This document shows, piece after piece, positions 36,601 to 48,001 of a stretch of DNA of 64,000 nt (the stretch's first letter is position 1; each line of letters opens with the position of its first letter). The notes beneath the pieces were generated by a model, which worked only from the letters and a program-made list of their open reading frames with translations, was not told the origin of the DNA and made no database searches. The position numbers and the translations under genes were made by a program. The DNA is from Nectonema munidae (taxonomy: Eukaryota; Nematomorpha; Nectonematoida; Nectonematidae), in NCBI GenBank assembly GCA_030549495.1, contig JAUIRK010000953.1, positions 524,001 through 588,000 on the forward strand. Direction: 5' to 3'.

Positions 36601-38562
36601 AAAGTATGTTCAAATTAGGTAGCGCGACAAATCGATTTAAAGTTGATTGCCAAATAAATTACAATAAAGAAACATTGTTTAACTTTACAGTGTATTCGCA
36701 AGCTTCAAGTATTATAAATTTTTAGACTTAGATATACTTACACATTTAAATTTCATATTATTAACTATGCGTTGCCATATTGATTTTATTGCAATATACA
36801 ATCAACCTATAACCAATCATTCAGAAGAAGGTGTTCAATTTAAGTCTCAAATCGCTATTTCGAAATTAAGCCATCATGATGTTCATTCACGGAAATCGCA
36901 CTAGCAATATTAAGATCCAAAACATTTTAAAATATTTTAATTATTCAATTTGCGAAAAAAATTGATAAAAGCTTACACGTGTCACACGTAGAATTATGGA
37001 GCACTGTTGTAGGGGATAGTGATATCAATGAAATCGCGACCAACTATGTGATTGGATAAAATAAGAGAATATAAATTAAAAAACCTGGCTTTTAAAATCT
37101 CGCGCTTTTCCAAACGATTAAAGAGCTCTTGTTCCCTCTCCTTCTCAGTCATCTCATCAAGCTTTTTGCGGTCATCATCATCAGCAACCAAGTCTTCATC
37201 GTATCCATCGTCAAAAGATCCATCATCTTTATCATCTTCTTTTTCATCGTCAAGGTGTTCATTGGCCCTACTTCTCTCGTGATTAGTCCTTTTCTTATTC
37301 TTGTTACTCCTACTCTCTTTCACGTGTTCAAAAGTTTAAAATGTCGCAAGAGAAATAAACGAAAGAAGCGCTACCTGCATAATCATCATAATCATCGTCG
37401 TCTTCATCGGAGGATGAAGTACTTTTCGCTCTCTTCAGTGACTTTGAAGAAGATTGTGCATGCTTTTTAGCTTTTTTCTTCTTCGTAGCTCTTCCCCACT
37501 ATACAAAATATCGATATTACACGATAAAACATTTTAAAAAGAAGAAATATTAACGCTTTGAGAGCGAACATTTTTAAAACTAATCGTCTACTCTATCTTT
37601 AATATTCAAGGCGGACGATTTTCATTCTTTCGGACACTGGTTCTCAATAATTAAAAAAAATCAATTCAAGAATAGACACCTAAAATTCATTTTTAATTCT
37701 AAAATATGAAAACGGAGGTTTAACTTTTAAGGAATCTAATGTATCGGATGAGAATTTATTTATTCAAAGATGCGGATGCGGTAATCAAATTTGCCATCCT
37801 AGTGGATGCGGATGTAAGAATTTTTTTCGCGGATACGGATATTATAATAGCTATCCTAAGAAAACGCAAATTTTATACTTATTAAAAATTAGAGAGATGT
37901 CAATATATGTGTTATCATAAAAATTCTGGCTAAGGTAAAAAAAATTTGCGCTATATAGAAAAAAGAAAAATGTTTGAAAATTGCGGATTCGGATGTTGAA
38001 ACTTAAATGATCCGCGGATGAGGATGTTAAAGAGATGTAAAATTTTTTGCGGATATCCAATACATCTCTAGAATCTAACAGCAGTGCCAGCGCCTTACAT
38101 CTTTCTCAGTAAAAAATAACGCACCGAGAATATAGATTGGAAGAAAAATGATGTACAAAAAAATAGCACGCATGACTTAAATTGATCAGCGTCATCAATA
38201 AGAAGGTGGATGGATACATTTATCGTGATTTCTTTGAAATGATTCAAACTATCCAACCCATATTAGATAAAATAGATGAAGAGACACGCATGTTTCATTA
38301 AAAGGGATTAAAGCTTATGCATCTTAAGAAAACTTGATTCAAATTATTTTAGAGGAGCTATGCGTCCTTAACAACTTCAGAGACGCAAAAAAGGTAGTAT
38401 AACAAACAGCACATCCATGTTTTGGTTCAAAAATCTGAATAAAAGCGAAAAGATTACTTCTTCTTCACTATCTGAAGAAAGTGAAGAATCAGAGAATTTG
38501 TTTTCTTTCTTGAAGTTATTGCTTTTGCTGTTGTTAGATGAGTTATGCGAAACCTTTTTATC
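24643..38562 (-). CDS. RTF1: RTF1, Paf1-complex subunit with Plus3 domain (copy 1)
   Basis: Subunit of the nuclear Paf1 elongation complex; in the family it promotes H2B ubiquitylation and binds Spt5 through the Plus3 domain. Exons, transcript order, with matching phases: 38562-38458, 37498-37375, 37316-37085, 34330-34056, 32974-32713, 31324-31274, 31209-31119, 30677-30595, 30539-30413, 30345-30199, 28467-28346, 28010-27821, 24853-24643. Landmarks: acidic and Ser-rich start; [20 protein letters not shown] (histone-modification region); acidic exon with [13 protein letters not shown]; Plus3 domain from [20 protein letters not shown] through [18 protein letters not shown]; coiled-coil-like exon ending [38 protein letters not shown] near the C-terminus. 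All exons are open. The start exon and the usual C-terminal DYKKRRGL-like exon were not found with confidence; a weak last-exon candidate is 24323-24232 (reads ERRTGL). Confidence 0.93.
25540..25740. other. GC-richer islet with hairpins in the last RTF1 intron found
   Basis: Richer in GC than the surrounding intron. CGAAAGTG pairs with CACTTTCG about 40 bases later. The sequence is unchanged in copy 2 (49,351-49,551). An open frame crosses it, but I recognise no protein. It could be an old repeat end or a small RNA; function unknown. Confidence 0.3.
26676..26830 (+). repeat. tRNA-derived SINE (copy 1)
   Basis: An A-box-like TGAGTAAGGCTGG (about 26,684-26,696) and a B-box GGTTCGATCC (26,729-26,738) sit in tRNA-like spacing. 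A tail follows that ends CTTCTCGATGAAAATACCCC and is shared with the copy at 2,045. No CCA end or clean cloverleaf. Related - strand body at 39,187-39,108. Confidence 0.7.
27026..27317. mobile_element. Ac-like hAT MITE, uninterrupted copy
   Basis: Ends TAGAGGTGTATCGGATATCC and (inverted) TAGAGATATATCAGATG. The exact 8-base target duplication ATTTTATA lies at 27,018-27,025 and 27,318-27,325. It contains the single TCTTAACG (27,064-27,071) that is the empty target site of the hAT transposon found in copy 2. Confidence 0.85.
30004..30071. repeat. Lone hAT-type end with poly-C tract
   Basis: Read in reverse it begins CAGAGGCGTATTTAG, then AAAATTATTT and a run of G, the same layout as the ends of the hAT element at 3,190-6,419. 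No partner end was found. The matching site in copy 2 (about 56,580-56,690) differs by a partial local repeat and a shorter C run. Confidence 0.4.
35497..36155. repeat. Probable hAT-type MITE (copy 1)
   Basis: Left end TAGGTATGCACCGATACC; right end in reverse TGGGATGTGCAGATTAAT, a weak inverted match. TCATGT occurs just outside both ends, but a clean 8-base duplication is not readable. Old and diverged. Same element in copy 2 at 62,192-62,851. Confidence 0.4.
36236..36600 (+). repeat. LINE 3' fragment with GAT-rich tail
   Basis: The + strand reads [22 protein letters not shown], then [11 protein letters not shown], like the C-terminal end of an invertebrate LINE polyprotein. A GATGATGAT-rich tail (about 36,540-36,570) follows. 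No reverse transcriptase part remains, so this is a 5'-truncated copy. Equivalent in copy 2 at 62,934-63,285. Confidence 0.5.
37554..37650. mobile_element. TTAA-flanked piggyBac-type MITE, diverged
   Basis: TTAA at 37,550-37,553 and 37,651-37,654. Inside, CGCTTTGAGAGCGAAC at the left and ACTGGTTCTCAATA at the right echo the element at 38,929-39,050, including the central paired GTCT/AGAC-type motifs. Confidence 0.55.
37740..38070. mobile_element. Ac-like hAT MITE in an RTF1 intron
   Basis: The 8-base target duplication GAATCTAA lies at 37,732-37,739 and 38,071-38,078. The right end in reverse reads TAGAGATGTATTGGATATCC; the left end has lost its first bases (TGTATCGGATG). Third member of the family at 21,821 and 27,026. 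Confidence 0.75.
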
Positions 38563-38928
38563 CTTAATAAAAAAAGTAAGACTACGAATATTTCACTTTT
38601 ATTAAGGATTCTATAATATTGCAATTGCACATATTGAAGCAGCACCATGCATAAGGAGGGAGCTGAGCTCCTCTGAAATTTGTTTTGTCTTCCCCTGGAA
38701 TTCCCTTGAGATATTTAAATGTTAGCACTTTCTATTAGCTCACCCCGACTCTGGAATCAGTGTTGCCCCTTCTGTGTCGAGAATTTGGGGATCGCAATAT
38801 TAATTAAATATGAATTTATGGAAGAGATAATTGACGATATTTAATTGTGCTATTACAAACTTAAAAAGATTACAAACTTTCAACATGCTTTAAATATTTT
38901 TCCTGGATAAGTGCAACATGTATTTTAA

Positions 38929-39050
38929 CCCTTTGAGGACCAACATTTTGAAGAAGATTAATCTGCTTTCTTTTCCAATGGAATTTTATGTATTCAAAGC
39001 AGACTATTTTCATTTCTTGAGTCACTGATGACCCACTGGTCCTCAAAGGG
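38929..39050. mobile_element. TTAA-flanked piggyBac-type MITE
   Basis: Ends CCCTTTGAGGACCA and the inverse TGGTCCTCAAAGGG, directly flanked by TTAA at 38,925-38,928 and 39,051-39,054, the piggyBac target. It is 122 bases long, non-coding, with an inner hairpin (CTGCTTT with AAAGCAG). Confidence 0.85.
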
Positions 39051-39107
39051 TTAACATGAAGTACTATTAACTATCATTTTTCTCTTAGTATATAAAAAAT
39101 TCTCAGT

Positions 39108-39187
39108 CATAGGTTTGCTCCTGGATCAAACCAAAGATCTTGTGGTGTCGAAGCCAAGTATATAGCCAACCTTACTCGCACTCGCGA
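39108..39187 (-). repeat. tRNA-derived SINE body
   Basis: On the - strand GCGAGTAAGGTTGG (A-box region, about 39,180-39,167) and GGTTTGATCC (B-box, 39,132-39,123) match the layout of the 26,676 SINE. The 3' tail differs. Confidence 0.55.
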
Positions 39188-40592
39188 TATTTATATTACA
39201 ATGTAACAAGTACGCATATGTAGAAGATGGGGAAAATTTTATACCAGCAATGTAAGCTTTAGTGCACAATTGGGGGTTGCGGAGTGAGAGGGAAAATATC
39301 GAATTCCGGCCCAAGTACTTAAAAAATACCACTGCGACGCAGATTCCGAATCCGTATACTTAGTAAATTTAACTAAAATTAAACTTTTTTATTTTATAAA
39401 CTACTTATAAATTTTTTTTTTGAATACTTAAAATTTGAACTGCAACTCGGATTGTAAAATCCTACTTATCTCTTTAATATCATATTTGTGGAGTATATTT
39501 ATATGAAATATATAAATATTTCCCCTACATTTTTTACTTTATTCACGAAGTAAGAAATTGGTTACTTAAAATTAAATACTAGCATTATTTCGAAGATTGT
39601 TCATTGTTAACTTTTTCAAGCAATTTAAAAAGTTTAATAAATTAAAATATTTTTAAAAATTAAAGAAATTTTGAATAGGGAAATAGCTTGAAGGCGTAAT
39701 TATTAGTACAATACTTGTAATAGATGTAATTAGCAGGGTTAATGGAGAAATTAATTCAATATAGATTTACTTGTTTTGGAAAAAAATTCAAAATTACGCT
39801 GGTCATCTAACTCGGTACATATATTAAGTTATTAATCAACGTGGTGCTTACTACATATTCAGGATGTTAATTAGAAAATACCCTTTATATTTTTGAAAAA
39901 ATGGCCCTTTTCAATTGGTGCTAGCAATGCATTTTCAAAATTAAATTTTCTTGGTTAACACAGTGATTGTTTCGATTAATATATGGCATCGATTCGAGTC
40001 TTTTGTAGAATCCTTTTGTACTGAAATACTGAAAGTTTGCGGTATTATTTTGCTTTACCAAAAACAACACAAAATTTTCATCGTGATTAGTATTACAAAG
40101 GCTTCCCAATACTCGCTAATTTTTAAAATAGATATTGATATGAATTTAGATAAATATATATCGTCGCTAATCTGTATACTACGGTGGTTTCTATTCCATA
40201 TACAAATGATTAAGGAGATAAGGTTCAACTTTCTGTTCATATTTTGCTAGATGTAAGTTTTGATATACCGAGACGATGTTACAAAAATTATAAATGATGG
40301 CTGAGACAATGTTAAACTTTCTGTTCATAATTCGGAAAGACGATGTTACAAAAATTATCTATATTTTTGCAATAAATAATATATTAATCAAAATAAAATT
40401 CTGTAATAAAAGAATCCAAAAATATTCTTTAAAAAATCAAAAAATATTTATTCTTTTTAAATATATTGTTAGCTCCAGTTACTTTTAGTTTCCTGTATCC
40501 ATGATTTGATAAAAATGTTAAGAGAGAAAAGGTTCAACGAATTTGTATACAGATCCTTACTTGTATACACTAAACTCTTAATAAGTACAAAT

Positions 40593-40958
40593 CAGGGCCG
40601 TATCAAGGGGGAGGGGCAATTGCACCGGGGCGTCACTTCATTTTTCTACCTAAGGAGCACTATGGGGCAAGCCCGTTTCAAAACGCTGGCTCTTATGAGC
40701 ATTGAGAAAGAAGTTCTCGATTGTGTTGATTTTGACGAAGTCATCAATAATTTTGCTGCTGCTAACACACGAAAAATGAAAATTTTTAATGGAGACGGTC
40801 TTTGACTCAGTCAGTATATATCAGAATTATGTGGCTTTTCTAAATCACTTTTTAAGCCAGAATGGGGTGGGGATGAGTGAGAAAAGAAAGAGCAAAGGGT
40901 GAGGGGCTGCATTCAGGACCTTTGCCTTGGGGCGCTACGATCCCTTGATACGGCGCTG
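40593..40958 (+). mobile_element. Internally deleted hAT transposon keeping the transposase C-terminus
   Basis: Ends CAGGGCCGTATCAAGGG and (inverted) CAGCGCCGTATCAAGGG; exact 8-base target duplication GTACAAAT at 40,585-40,592 and 40,959-40,966. A short + strand frame (40,656-40,804) reads LALMSIEKEVLDCVDFDEVI, like the last residues of hAT transposases of the zinc-finger MYM-like group. The rest of the gene is gone, so it depends on another element for movement. Confidence 0.85.
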
Positions 40959-42234
40959 GTACAAATAGTCGAACATAGTCACTTACATAAATGTACACAG
41001 AATATTATTAATTCATTGATATTAAAAAATATCAAAGGTATGATTAGAGTAATTTTCGAAGATGCGAATGTGTTCGGCGAAAACCTATAATGATAAAGCA
41101 TTGACGTTATTTGGGGTATGGAAAGAATACGTCATTTTGTCAAAAGAAACCATTATTGCTTTTATTTCCGCTTACTTGTACATATTTATATGTGAAGTAG
41201 AAGCTTTTTATTATGATGCATATGCGACACCTAATTAAACATTCTAATTGTCTGCATGATATAGACTTGGAATTCAAGGAGTCGATAGTATCCAAGTCAA
41301 TCAGAGATTTATTATATTTTAAAATGTGGGTCTTTTCGTTTAGACGGCCACTTCAAGTAATCACCATTTCGTCTGCCTTTTATAGTTGTCCTGGTTGCCA
41401 AATTGTAAGGAAAATTCTCTGCGATTACCCACATTTTGTTGTTTATAAAAGGAAATTAAAAAAAATAAAAAATTAATAACTTTAATAGATATTAAGAATA
41501 GTTTTATTTAAGCAAAGGAATAAAATTGGCAATATCTGAATAACTTTTTCCCTTTAAATCTAGCACTTTGCTACTTTTGCGCCAAAGAAATTCGCACATA
41601 TATGAATAGATTAGTGATCGCGCAGTACCGCATTCTTTTTAATTCCGCATTTTGCAAAAGCTCACAACGATTATATAGAGTTAGTGTGTTATCCAGTCTC
41701 AAATCTGAAAATTTTCCAAATTTGTTCCAAAATTCATCAATATTTTGTAAAAAAATATTCTCAAAAACAGAGGTTGTATAAAAAAAATTTTATTGTTTAA
41801 AATTTTGCATTAAATTTGGATAAAAAAACATAAATTAACAAAATTGATTTCGAGCAAAAAAAAACAGTCCTAACGGGTCATATCTGGTACCCAACATTCA
41901 AAGTTATTTGAAAAAAGCATGTTTCATGAAAAAAAAGTATTAGCTTGCTAACGATGTTATTGAAAGTACGTCGAATATATTACACATAAGTTTTACGTCA
42001 TATATAAAGTAAATAATGAGAAAACTTACCATAATTAAAAGAAACACACACGTAAAAAGAAAATGACAGCAAGAACGATCTGGTAAGTTGTGATGTGACG
42101 TCAAAATCTTGAATTGCAGCCAGAATATTGATTATCCTATTCGTGACATGCATGCATCAACTCGATGTGAAATAATGAAGGTTAGTGGTATTTGTTTACG
42201 TTTTTGTAAATAACTAAATTTGACCCGCTCGGCA

Positions 42235-42333
42235 CTTACAGTAAAATTTTTGGGGTGACATATATGGCCCTTTCGGCATACAAAGAACTTTATTTACGAC
42301 CCATATGTGGGACTTTCGGCACAAAAGAGTTAA
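42235..42333. mobile_element. piggyBac-like end abutting the duplication start
   Basis: Two imperfect direct repeats (GACATATATGGCCCTTTCGGC and GACCCATATGTGGGACTTTCGGC, split by about 25 bases) lead to CACAAAAGAG and then TTAA (42,330-42,333). Read in reverse, TTAA then CTCTTTTGTGCCGAAAG resembles a piggyBac terminus. The opposite end was not found, so the element may be truncated. Confidence 0.45.
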
Positions 42334-42679
42334 ACTAAAAGGAAGTAAATTTTAGTCATGTAATTTAATTTGAAGGAGGTTAGTTTTAAACCTGTTATAT
42401 AAGTAAAGCAGGTATTTTGTTTTGGATTGAAAATAGATGCTTTATTTTTAACTATATATAGGAAATGATATAAAATAGGAGGCATCAACTTAACTGATTA
42501 TAATATGTCTAAGAAAGAAATGATATTAAGTGAAAAATCGCTTTTGCCTCCTTACATAAGCAAAAAAACATTACTTGTTATAAATTGGTGTATAAAAATA
42601 AGGATACAATATGACTTTAAATATTGAAAACTCATAAAGAAAATTCTATATTAATAACTATTTTAAAATATCAAATTTT

Positions 42680-44110
42680 CTGTTTATATTTTGCTAGAAT
42701 TATATTTCTAGCTTATATTTTCATACGATGTTACTTTTATTTCCGTTTAGCAAAAACTCTTTGAAGAAGATCTTTACTTGTTTAGTCTAAAATATTTTGA
42801 AGTAATTTCAAATTTTTAAGTCAATTAAAGTCAATTTTTCTAGTTTAGGTCAATAAAGTCAATTTTTATTTAACACTTTTTGATTCAATGTGCCTAAACT
42901 TGTTATAAGCGATACATACAAGATTTCTTCTTTATATCAACACTTCCACAGTAGTTGGGCTTTTTTTCATCTAATAAAAGGTTTTACTGTAAAGTTTGGT
43001 TGACTGAGGTTAAACATAAAGAAATTTTTTGTAGGACAAATTTTTTTTGTTGATAAACGCGGTTACATAATGTATAACCGCTGCAGAAGTTATGGAATTT
43101 TATTCCCAAACTTTTTTATCATTGCATGTTTTTCACATCTTTTACACAAGTTTACATTAAAAGTTAAGTTATCCTGCAAAATTGTAGAATACCGGCATTA
43201 AATCATTCAAAATTAGTAATAGAAAAAGACGTTCTCTTTTCAAACCTATCGGCAACACTTCAGTTCCAATTGTAACGAAATTGACAAATTGGTTGCAAGC
43301 AGCAAAATATTTTCATTAAAATCTTCCAGCAGTGAAGCAATTAATGGTGAAGATGATGGAATTTTATTTCCAAATATCAAAAAATTGTTAAAAAAAAGAA
43401 AATCTGTCAAAACTTGCTAACAATAAAAAATTAGAGAATATTCAGGATTCATTGATTTAGTAGGAAAAGGTCAACATAGAGACTTTTTCAGTCGAAGATG
43501 CCTTTACTTGTTTCAACATTATTTCATTTAAGACGAATGTGGCGTTAAAAGTTATCTTGAAAATAGATTTAAATAAAATGATATCAATAAAATCATGAAT
43601 ATGGAAAACTCTCAAATCTCTCGCAGTACTTATCCCAAATTACAAAATTGTCAAGTTTTAACTTTAGAAGTAGAAAGATTTTTTCTAAACTGGAAAAACT
43701 GCTAGAAAATGATCGAATTTTAAATCAGAAAATGTCATTAATTATATATTGTTGTATTACAAAGTCATGGATTTTTTGAAATAATTTTCAATACTTTCTC
43801 TAAAGTGTTCATAGTTGTTCAATTCAATGAAACTTTAAAAAGTCAATAAAGTCAATTTTTTTCCAATTTTTCCTCGCGTGTTACTAATAACTTATGTAAC
43901 ATCTTCTCCCCAAATGAGGTATATGAAATCTTACATCTAGCAAAATATGAACTGACAAGTTGAAGATGAACCATCGTAGTATGCAGTTATATAGGTAATA
44001 ACTTATCTAGCTTATGTCTTAAATCTAGCAAAATATGAACAGAAAATTGAACATTGTCTCCCTAGTCATTTGTACATGGAATAGAAACCATCGTATTATA
44101 CAGGTTGGAG
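42680..44110. repeat. Long inverted-repeat element (copy 2)
   Basis: Copy of the 18,937-20,350 element. Its left inverted repeat is altered: after TTTTGCTAGA the sequence switches to a short rearranged stretch before TCATACGATGTTAC. Confidence 0.5.
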
Positions 44111-44308
44111 AAGACACTCAAGTTATCTACCCGCGTTCAACCGTACAGGTTATGGGATAATTATATATATAAAAAAAATATAATATATATAAAAAATCAT
44201 ATCATATATATATATATATAAAGATGAACTTAATGAAGACATAAAAATTTCCTAAAACAATATCGTAGTTCCATAGTAGAATTGATCTAATTCTTCATTT
44301 TTCTTTAG

Positions 44309-44369
44309 ATTGATTGGATGGGGCGAGATAAGGAAAGGTGCAACACTAAAGCCGCTACCTTTTGATTGA
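44309..44369 (+). pseudogene. Orphan last exon of eIF2 gamma
   Basis: Identical copy of the eIF2 gamma terminal exon (20,540-20,600) with the same TTTAG acceptor: it reads [10 protein letters not shown] and closes KPLPFD, then a stop. The preceding exon (18,316-18,488) was not copied, so no eIF2 gamma gene precedes it here. It could be spliced only by read-through from the real gene 24 kb upstream. Confidence 0.9.
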
Positions 44370-45633
44370 TTCTTGAAGCCATTTACATTCGTGGAATACT
44401 TTCATAATCTTCAAAGATTTGATGCACATCATTTGTGTATTTTTTTATCCGTTTGCTAACGAGGTTTATAGATAAATAAAGTTTCATTTAATTTATAATC
44501 CTTAAATTAAAACGAATAAAGCTTCTGATTATTTTTCTAATTTGAAAAATATGTAATATTGGAACCAAATAGATGTTCTACTCTGAATTCTTTTAGTTGT
44601 GTCATTTTTATTTTTTTCACAATTAAAAATTACCCAAAGGAACTATAATTTTAAAAATCTAATAAAAAATATCAATCAATTATTATCTTTAAAATTAGTG
44701 AGAAAAAAACAAAATAAGTTATGTTTAATTCACAAAAATATATTTCGGGCTCGTTTTGCACTTGTTTTGTTTTTTTTAAATATCTTTATGATGTTTCATT
44801 CATAAATAAAATTAAAATATGATTTCTTTTGACGTAATTTTTAGTATGAGACATTGTATTGGATATTTGCTTTTTAATTAACTTGGCATTTTTGTAAACG
44901 TAAAAAGCTCGTATCTTTACAGTGAATCAAGCAATATTTTTAGATATATTTTCTTTTTATTCGTGGATAAAGAACGTGTGTGTTGAGTTCCTACTCAAGC
45001 ATATTATAATTAAATTGAATAACAGTAAAAAACTACAAACAAATGAGAAACCGTGACAATTGTATAAAATATAAATTTATTATTTATGAGAAAGAAGGCA
45101 TTAAATATAGATTTTTCTTTTTGAGTATATATGAATGAAGCTTGTTTGGATTTCATGAATAACGCTGCACAAAATTCGTTCGTCTTTTTTCAAAGGAAAA
45201 GAATGCTAGATTAGGCCACGCCTTCTTTTGTAGTCTTCAAGGTTGATTGAGCGGCGATAGGATGGACGATCGTCTAAACCTGTGCTTCTATTGCATGTGA
45301 CTTTTAAGGGCATTGTGTCTAATATAAATTAAAGAGTCAGGCAAATACTCCTGTTTGATACACGCGCCAGCATTTTTCTATTAGAAGGTCGTTAGCAGAA
45401 TATAAATAAGTTTCCCAAAAGGAGAACAGCAAGATGGAGCAGAATATACAAAAACATACAGAGAATATGCAGTATATATGTCAGAGGCTCAAAGAGGGAA
45501 CATAAAGTAAGCGACTCAGAGTCCAAACCATAAAAGTATGCCATTTTCTATTGATTAACAACACGCCAATCCTAGATTCTCCGAACCTTACTATCTATAT
45601 GCATTCTCTATATATTGTATTTGCAATAAAGAT

Positions 45634-46011
45634 TAGAGATGTATCGGATATCCGCTTCCTCATATACGGATCATCCACAAATGTTTTTACACCGGCTTTA
45701 CATCTTCATCCGCGGATTTTTTTCATGTTAACATTCGCATCCGCAATTTTAAATCAATTTTTATAAATATCTATTGAAACTTTTCGTATTTTTTTGTTTA
45801 AAACTTACAAGATTTGTTATGTCTTTAAATTCTAGTAAAAAATATAAAAAAGGGATTAAAATAGTAAGATACTGTAAAATTATAAAACATAACTTTTTAA
45901 AAATATTTTATATTCGCATCCGCATAAAAATTTATTTGGGATATCTGCATCCGCTAGGATATTAGATCAAATATTCGCGGATGTAAAAAATTCACATCCG
46001 ATACATCTCTA
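45634..46011. mobile_element. Ac-like hAT MITE (copy 2 equivalent)
   Basis: Copy of the element at 21,821-22,198 with a handful of substitutions. It was present before the duplication. Confidence 0.7.
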
Positions 46012-46247
46012 ATAATGATTAATTTCTGAATTGTTTGCAAGTAATAGCTAATTAGTTGCCAATGAAACACATTGCTAGAAGCTCAAATTTTAACAATTTG
46101 AAAATATTTCTTATTTTTACAAGAATATATATATGGGTTTTGAAGATGAAAATTTTAAAATGCTCTTAAAATACATTTAAAAACATTTTGACAATGTACT
46201 TTTGAAAATTTATTCAACTTCTATTTTAGGAGCATTTCTTCATTTAT

Positions 46248-48001
46248 GACTGCACAGGTCAATTCACTGCTACGGAATATTTTGAACTCAAATTTTAAAC
46301 ACTGTGAAAAAATAAATGTTTTATTAGAAAAAGTTACAAAGTTTTATATTTCCATATTTGGTTTGAACAAGAAACAAATAAAAATGATACAATGTGAACA
46401 AAGTGTTCTTGTCTTGTTTTTTTGACAAATTTTGCAAGACGTTCTTTCATATAACATTATATTAATGTATTTCACCCAACCCAATGAGAAAATCTCTCCT
46501 TTTTTTGATAGTCATTTCCAGTTCTTTAGATATAACGTATGCAAGCAATATCTAATAGATTCAAAAAAACTGAAAGAGGCCATCTTGAACCTGGTTTAGT
46601 TTAGTAAGCTCTCACCATTTGATTTGCTTTGTCAACTCCTCTTTTTTCGTTGTTATAAAATAAAATACATTCTGGACGCTTTTTTGTATTTTCAAGGGCA
46701 AATTTGGCATCCTAGTGATGAGATGACAAAAGGTAAACATCTTTATTTTTTTAGCTTTATAGCTAACAATCATAATGCTTTCATCACAAGTAAATAAAAT
46801 TTAGAGAAGTATAGTTGGTCCTTTTTACCTCAGAAGGAATTTCTTTTCGATTCATTTTAAGTGTACCATAATTGTTATTTTATGCTTGAGTAAATTTTTG
46901 GCATAGAAAGGCTTGTAAAAAATTTGTCAAACTGTTTCCTTTATATTCATCCAGTATATTTACCAAGACCTACTTTTGAACGATTTTCATCTTTACCCAC
47001 ATATGGAAAAGAATTCAAAACATAAAGTCTTACTGTCGCAAACCATCCAAAACTTAATTCCAAATTTCGATGGCTAGTTTAGCATCTACTGGGTAAAACT
47101 ACACCTGCATCTACAAGGAAAAAGCTGTTCGTCCACTGTTACGAAGCCATTAGGAAAATAACATTTGTAGAAGTTTGATGTACACTTTTCCACACGCGCG
47201 TATTCCAGAAAACTTGCCAGTGTTTTTTCTTTGTAAACGAGAACTTTTGTCATCAAAACGCAAATATAAGAGAATTTTTTTAAAACGATCTTTCGACATT
47301 GTTTTTTCAAAAAATTTTGTGCCATAATTTTTACTCTGAAATTGTGTAAGGGCTCATCTCTTCCTTTCACCCCTCCTCTTATAATGCATAGTCGAATAAA
47401 AGCTTTGAATTCTGATAGAACAAAGAAAAATTCTGTTCATTTCTACGTTTCGCTTCTTTACTCAATAATTTGAGTTACCTTTTGAATTCCAAAGAGCTCT
47501 ACAAAATTCCACCTATAAAGAATCAACTCTAGCAGTGATAAAAGGAGTTGGGCCATCTTTCTTTTTCAAAATATTTTGTGATAAAATTTTCGATGAAGAA
47601 AAATTTTCCATGGACTCTGGATTGAAAACATGAATTTTCAATTTGATCATCAGATCAATTGATTCAGATGAAGTCTCGTTTTCTTCAGAATAAAATCTTT
47701 GAGAACTTTCAGTCGAAGAAGCACAGACTCATCTGAATCCGTAGTGTAGTTCATGTTATCACTCATTAAAAGTATGAAAAAATTAATGAGATATAAAAAT
47801 AAAATGAAGCAAGCAAAAAAGGAAAGTGGAAAAACATATGTGAAGCTTGCTATTGCATTGTCTTTGAGATGAGTGAACTATCACATAAGTAATGCATTTT
47901 ATTGTGAGTATTATACTATAGCTTCATATTATATGTTATATGAATAAATAAAGTATAAAAGAAATTTTAAGATTATGACAGGTCAATTGACCTATGCAGT
48001 C
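46248..48001 (-). mobile_element. piggyBac-type transposon remnant (copy 2)
   Basis: Copy of 22,435-24,188. The 47,086-47,370 frame joins two stretches that are in different frames in copy 1 because of a small length difference near 47,320, so the two copies differ in their decay. It remains a dead element; part of the middle (about 46,440-46,585) has been replaced by unrelated sequence. Confidence 0.75.

Larger units (their letters stand above)
18588..42329. repeat. Tandem segmental duplication, copy 1
   Basis: From TTAAACTAAAAGGAAG at 18,588 onward, the sequence is repeated from 42,330 in the same orientation. The alignable part inside the window ends at 37,298 (equal to 64,000). If this is one simple head-to-tail event, the unit is 23,742 bases and copy 2 should run about 5.0 kb past the window. 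Over 33,001-33,720 I counted 4 substitutions against copy 2. The unit holds the last exon of eIF2 gamma and all RTF1 exons that I could find. Confidence 0.95.
38563..42329. other. 5' side of RTF1 copy 1; no start exon found
   Basis: The RTF1 exon at 38,562 is not the first. I searched the - strand to 42,329 for a start-codon exon with the acidic DSDS-type N-terminus and found none. The stretch holds two small TTAA or hAT elements, a SINE, the 40,185 inverted-repeat end and AT-rich DNA. The first exon may be missed, or may lie beyond the copied unit. Confidence 0.4.

Noticed and set aside
41270-41330. Possible RTF1 first exon on the - strand reading LIDLDTIDSLNSKS
   Set aside because: No start codon upstream in frame, no clear donor, and only loose resemblance to the acidic N-terminus.
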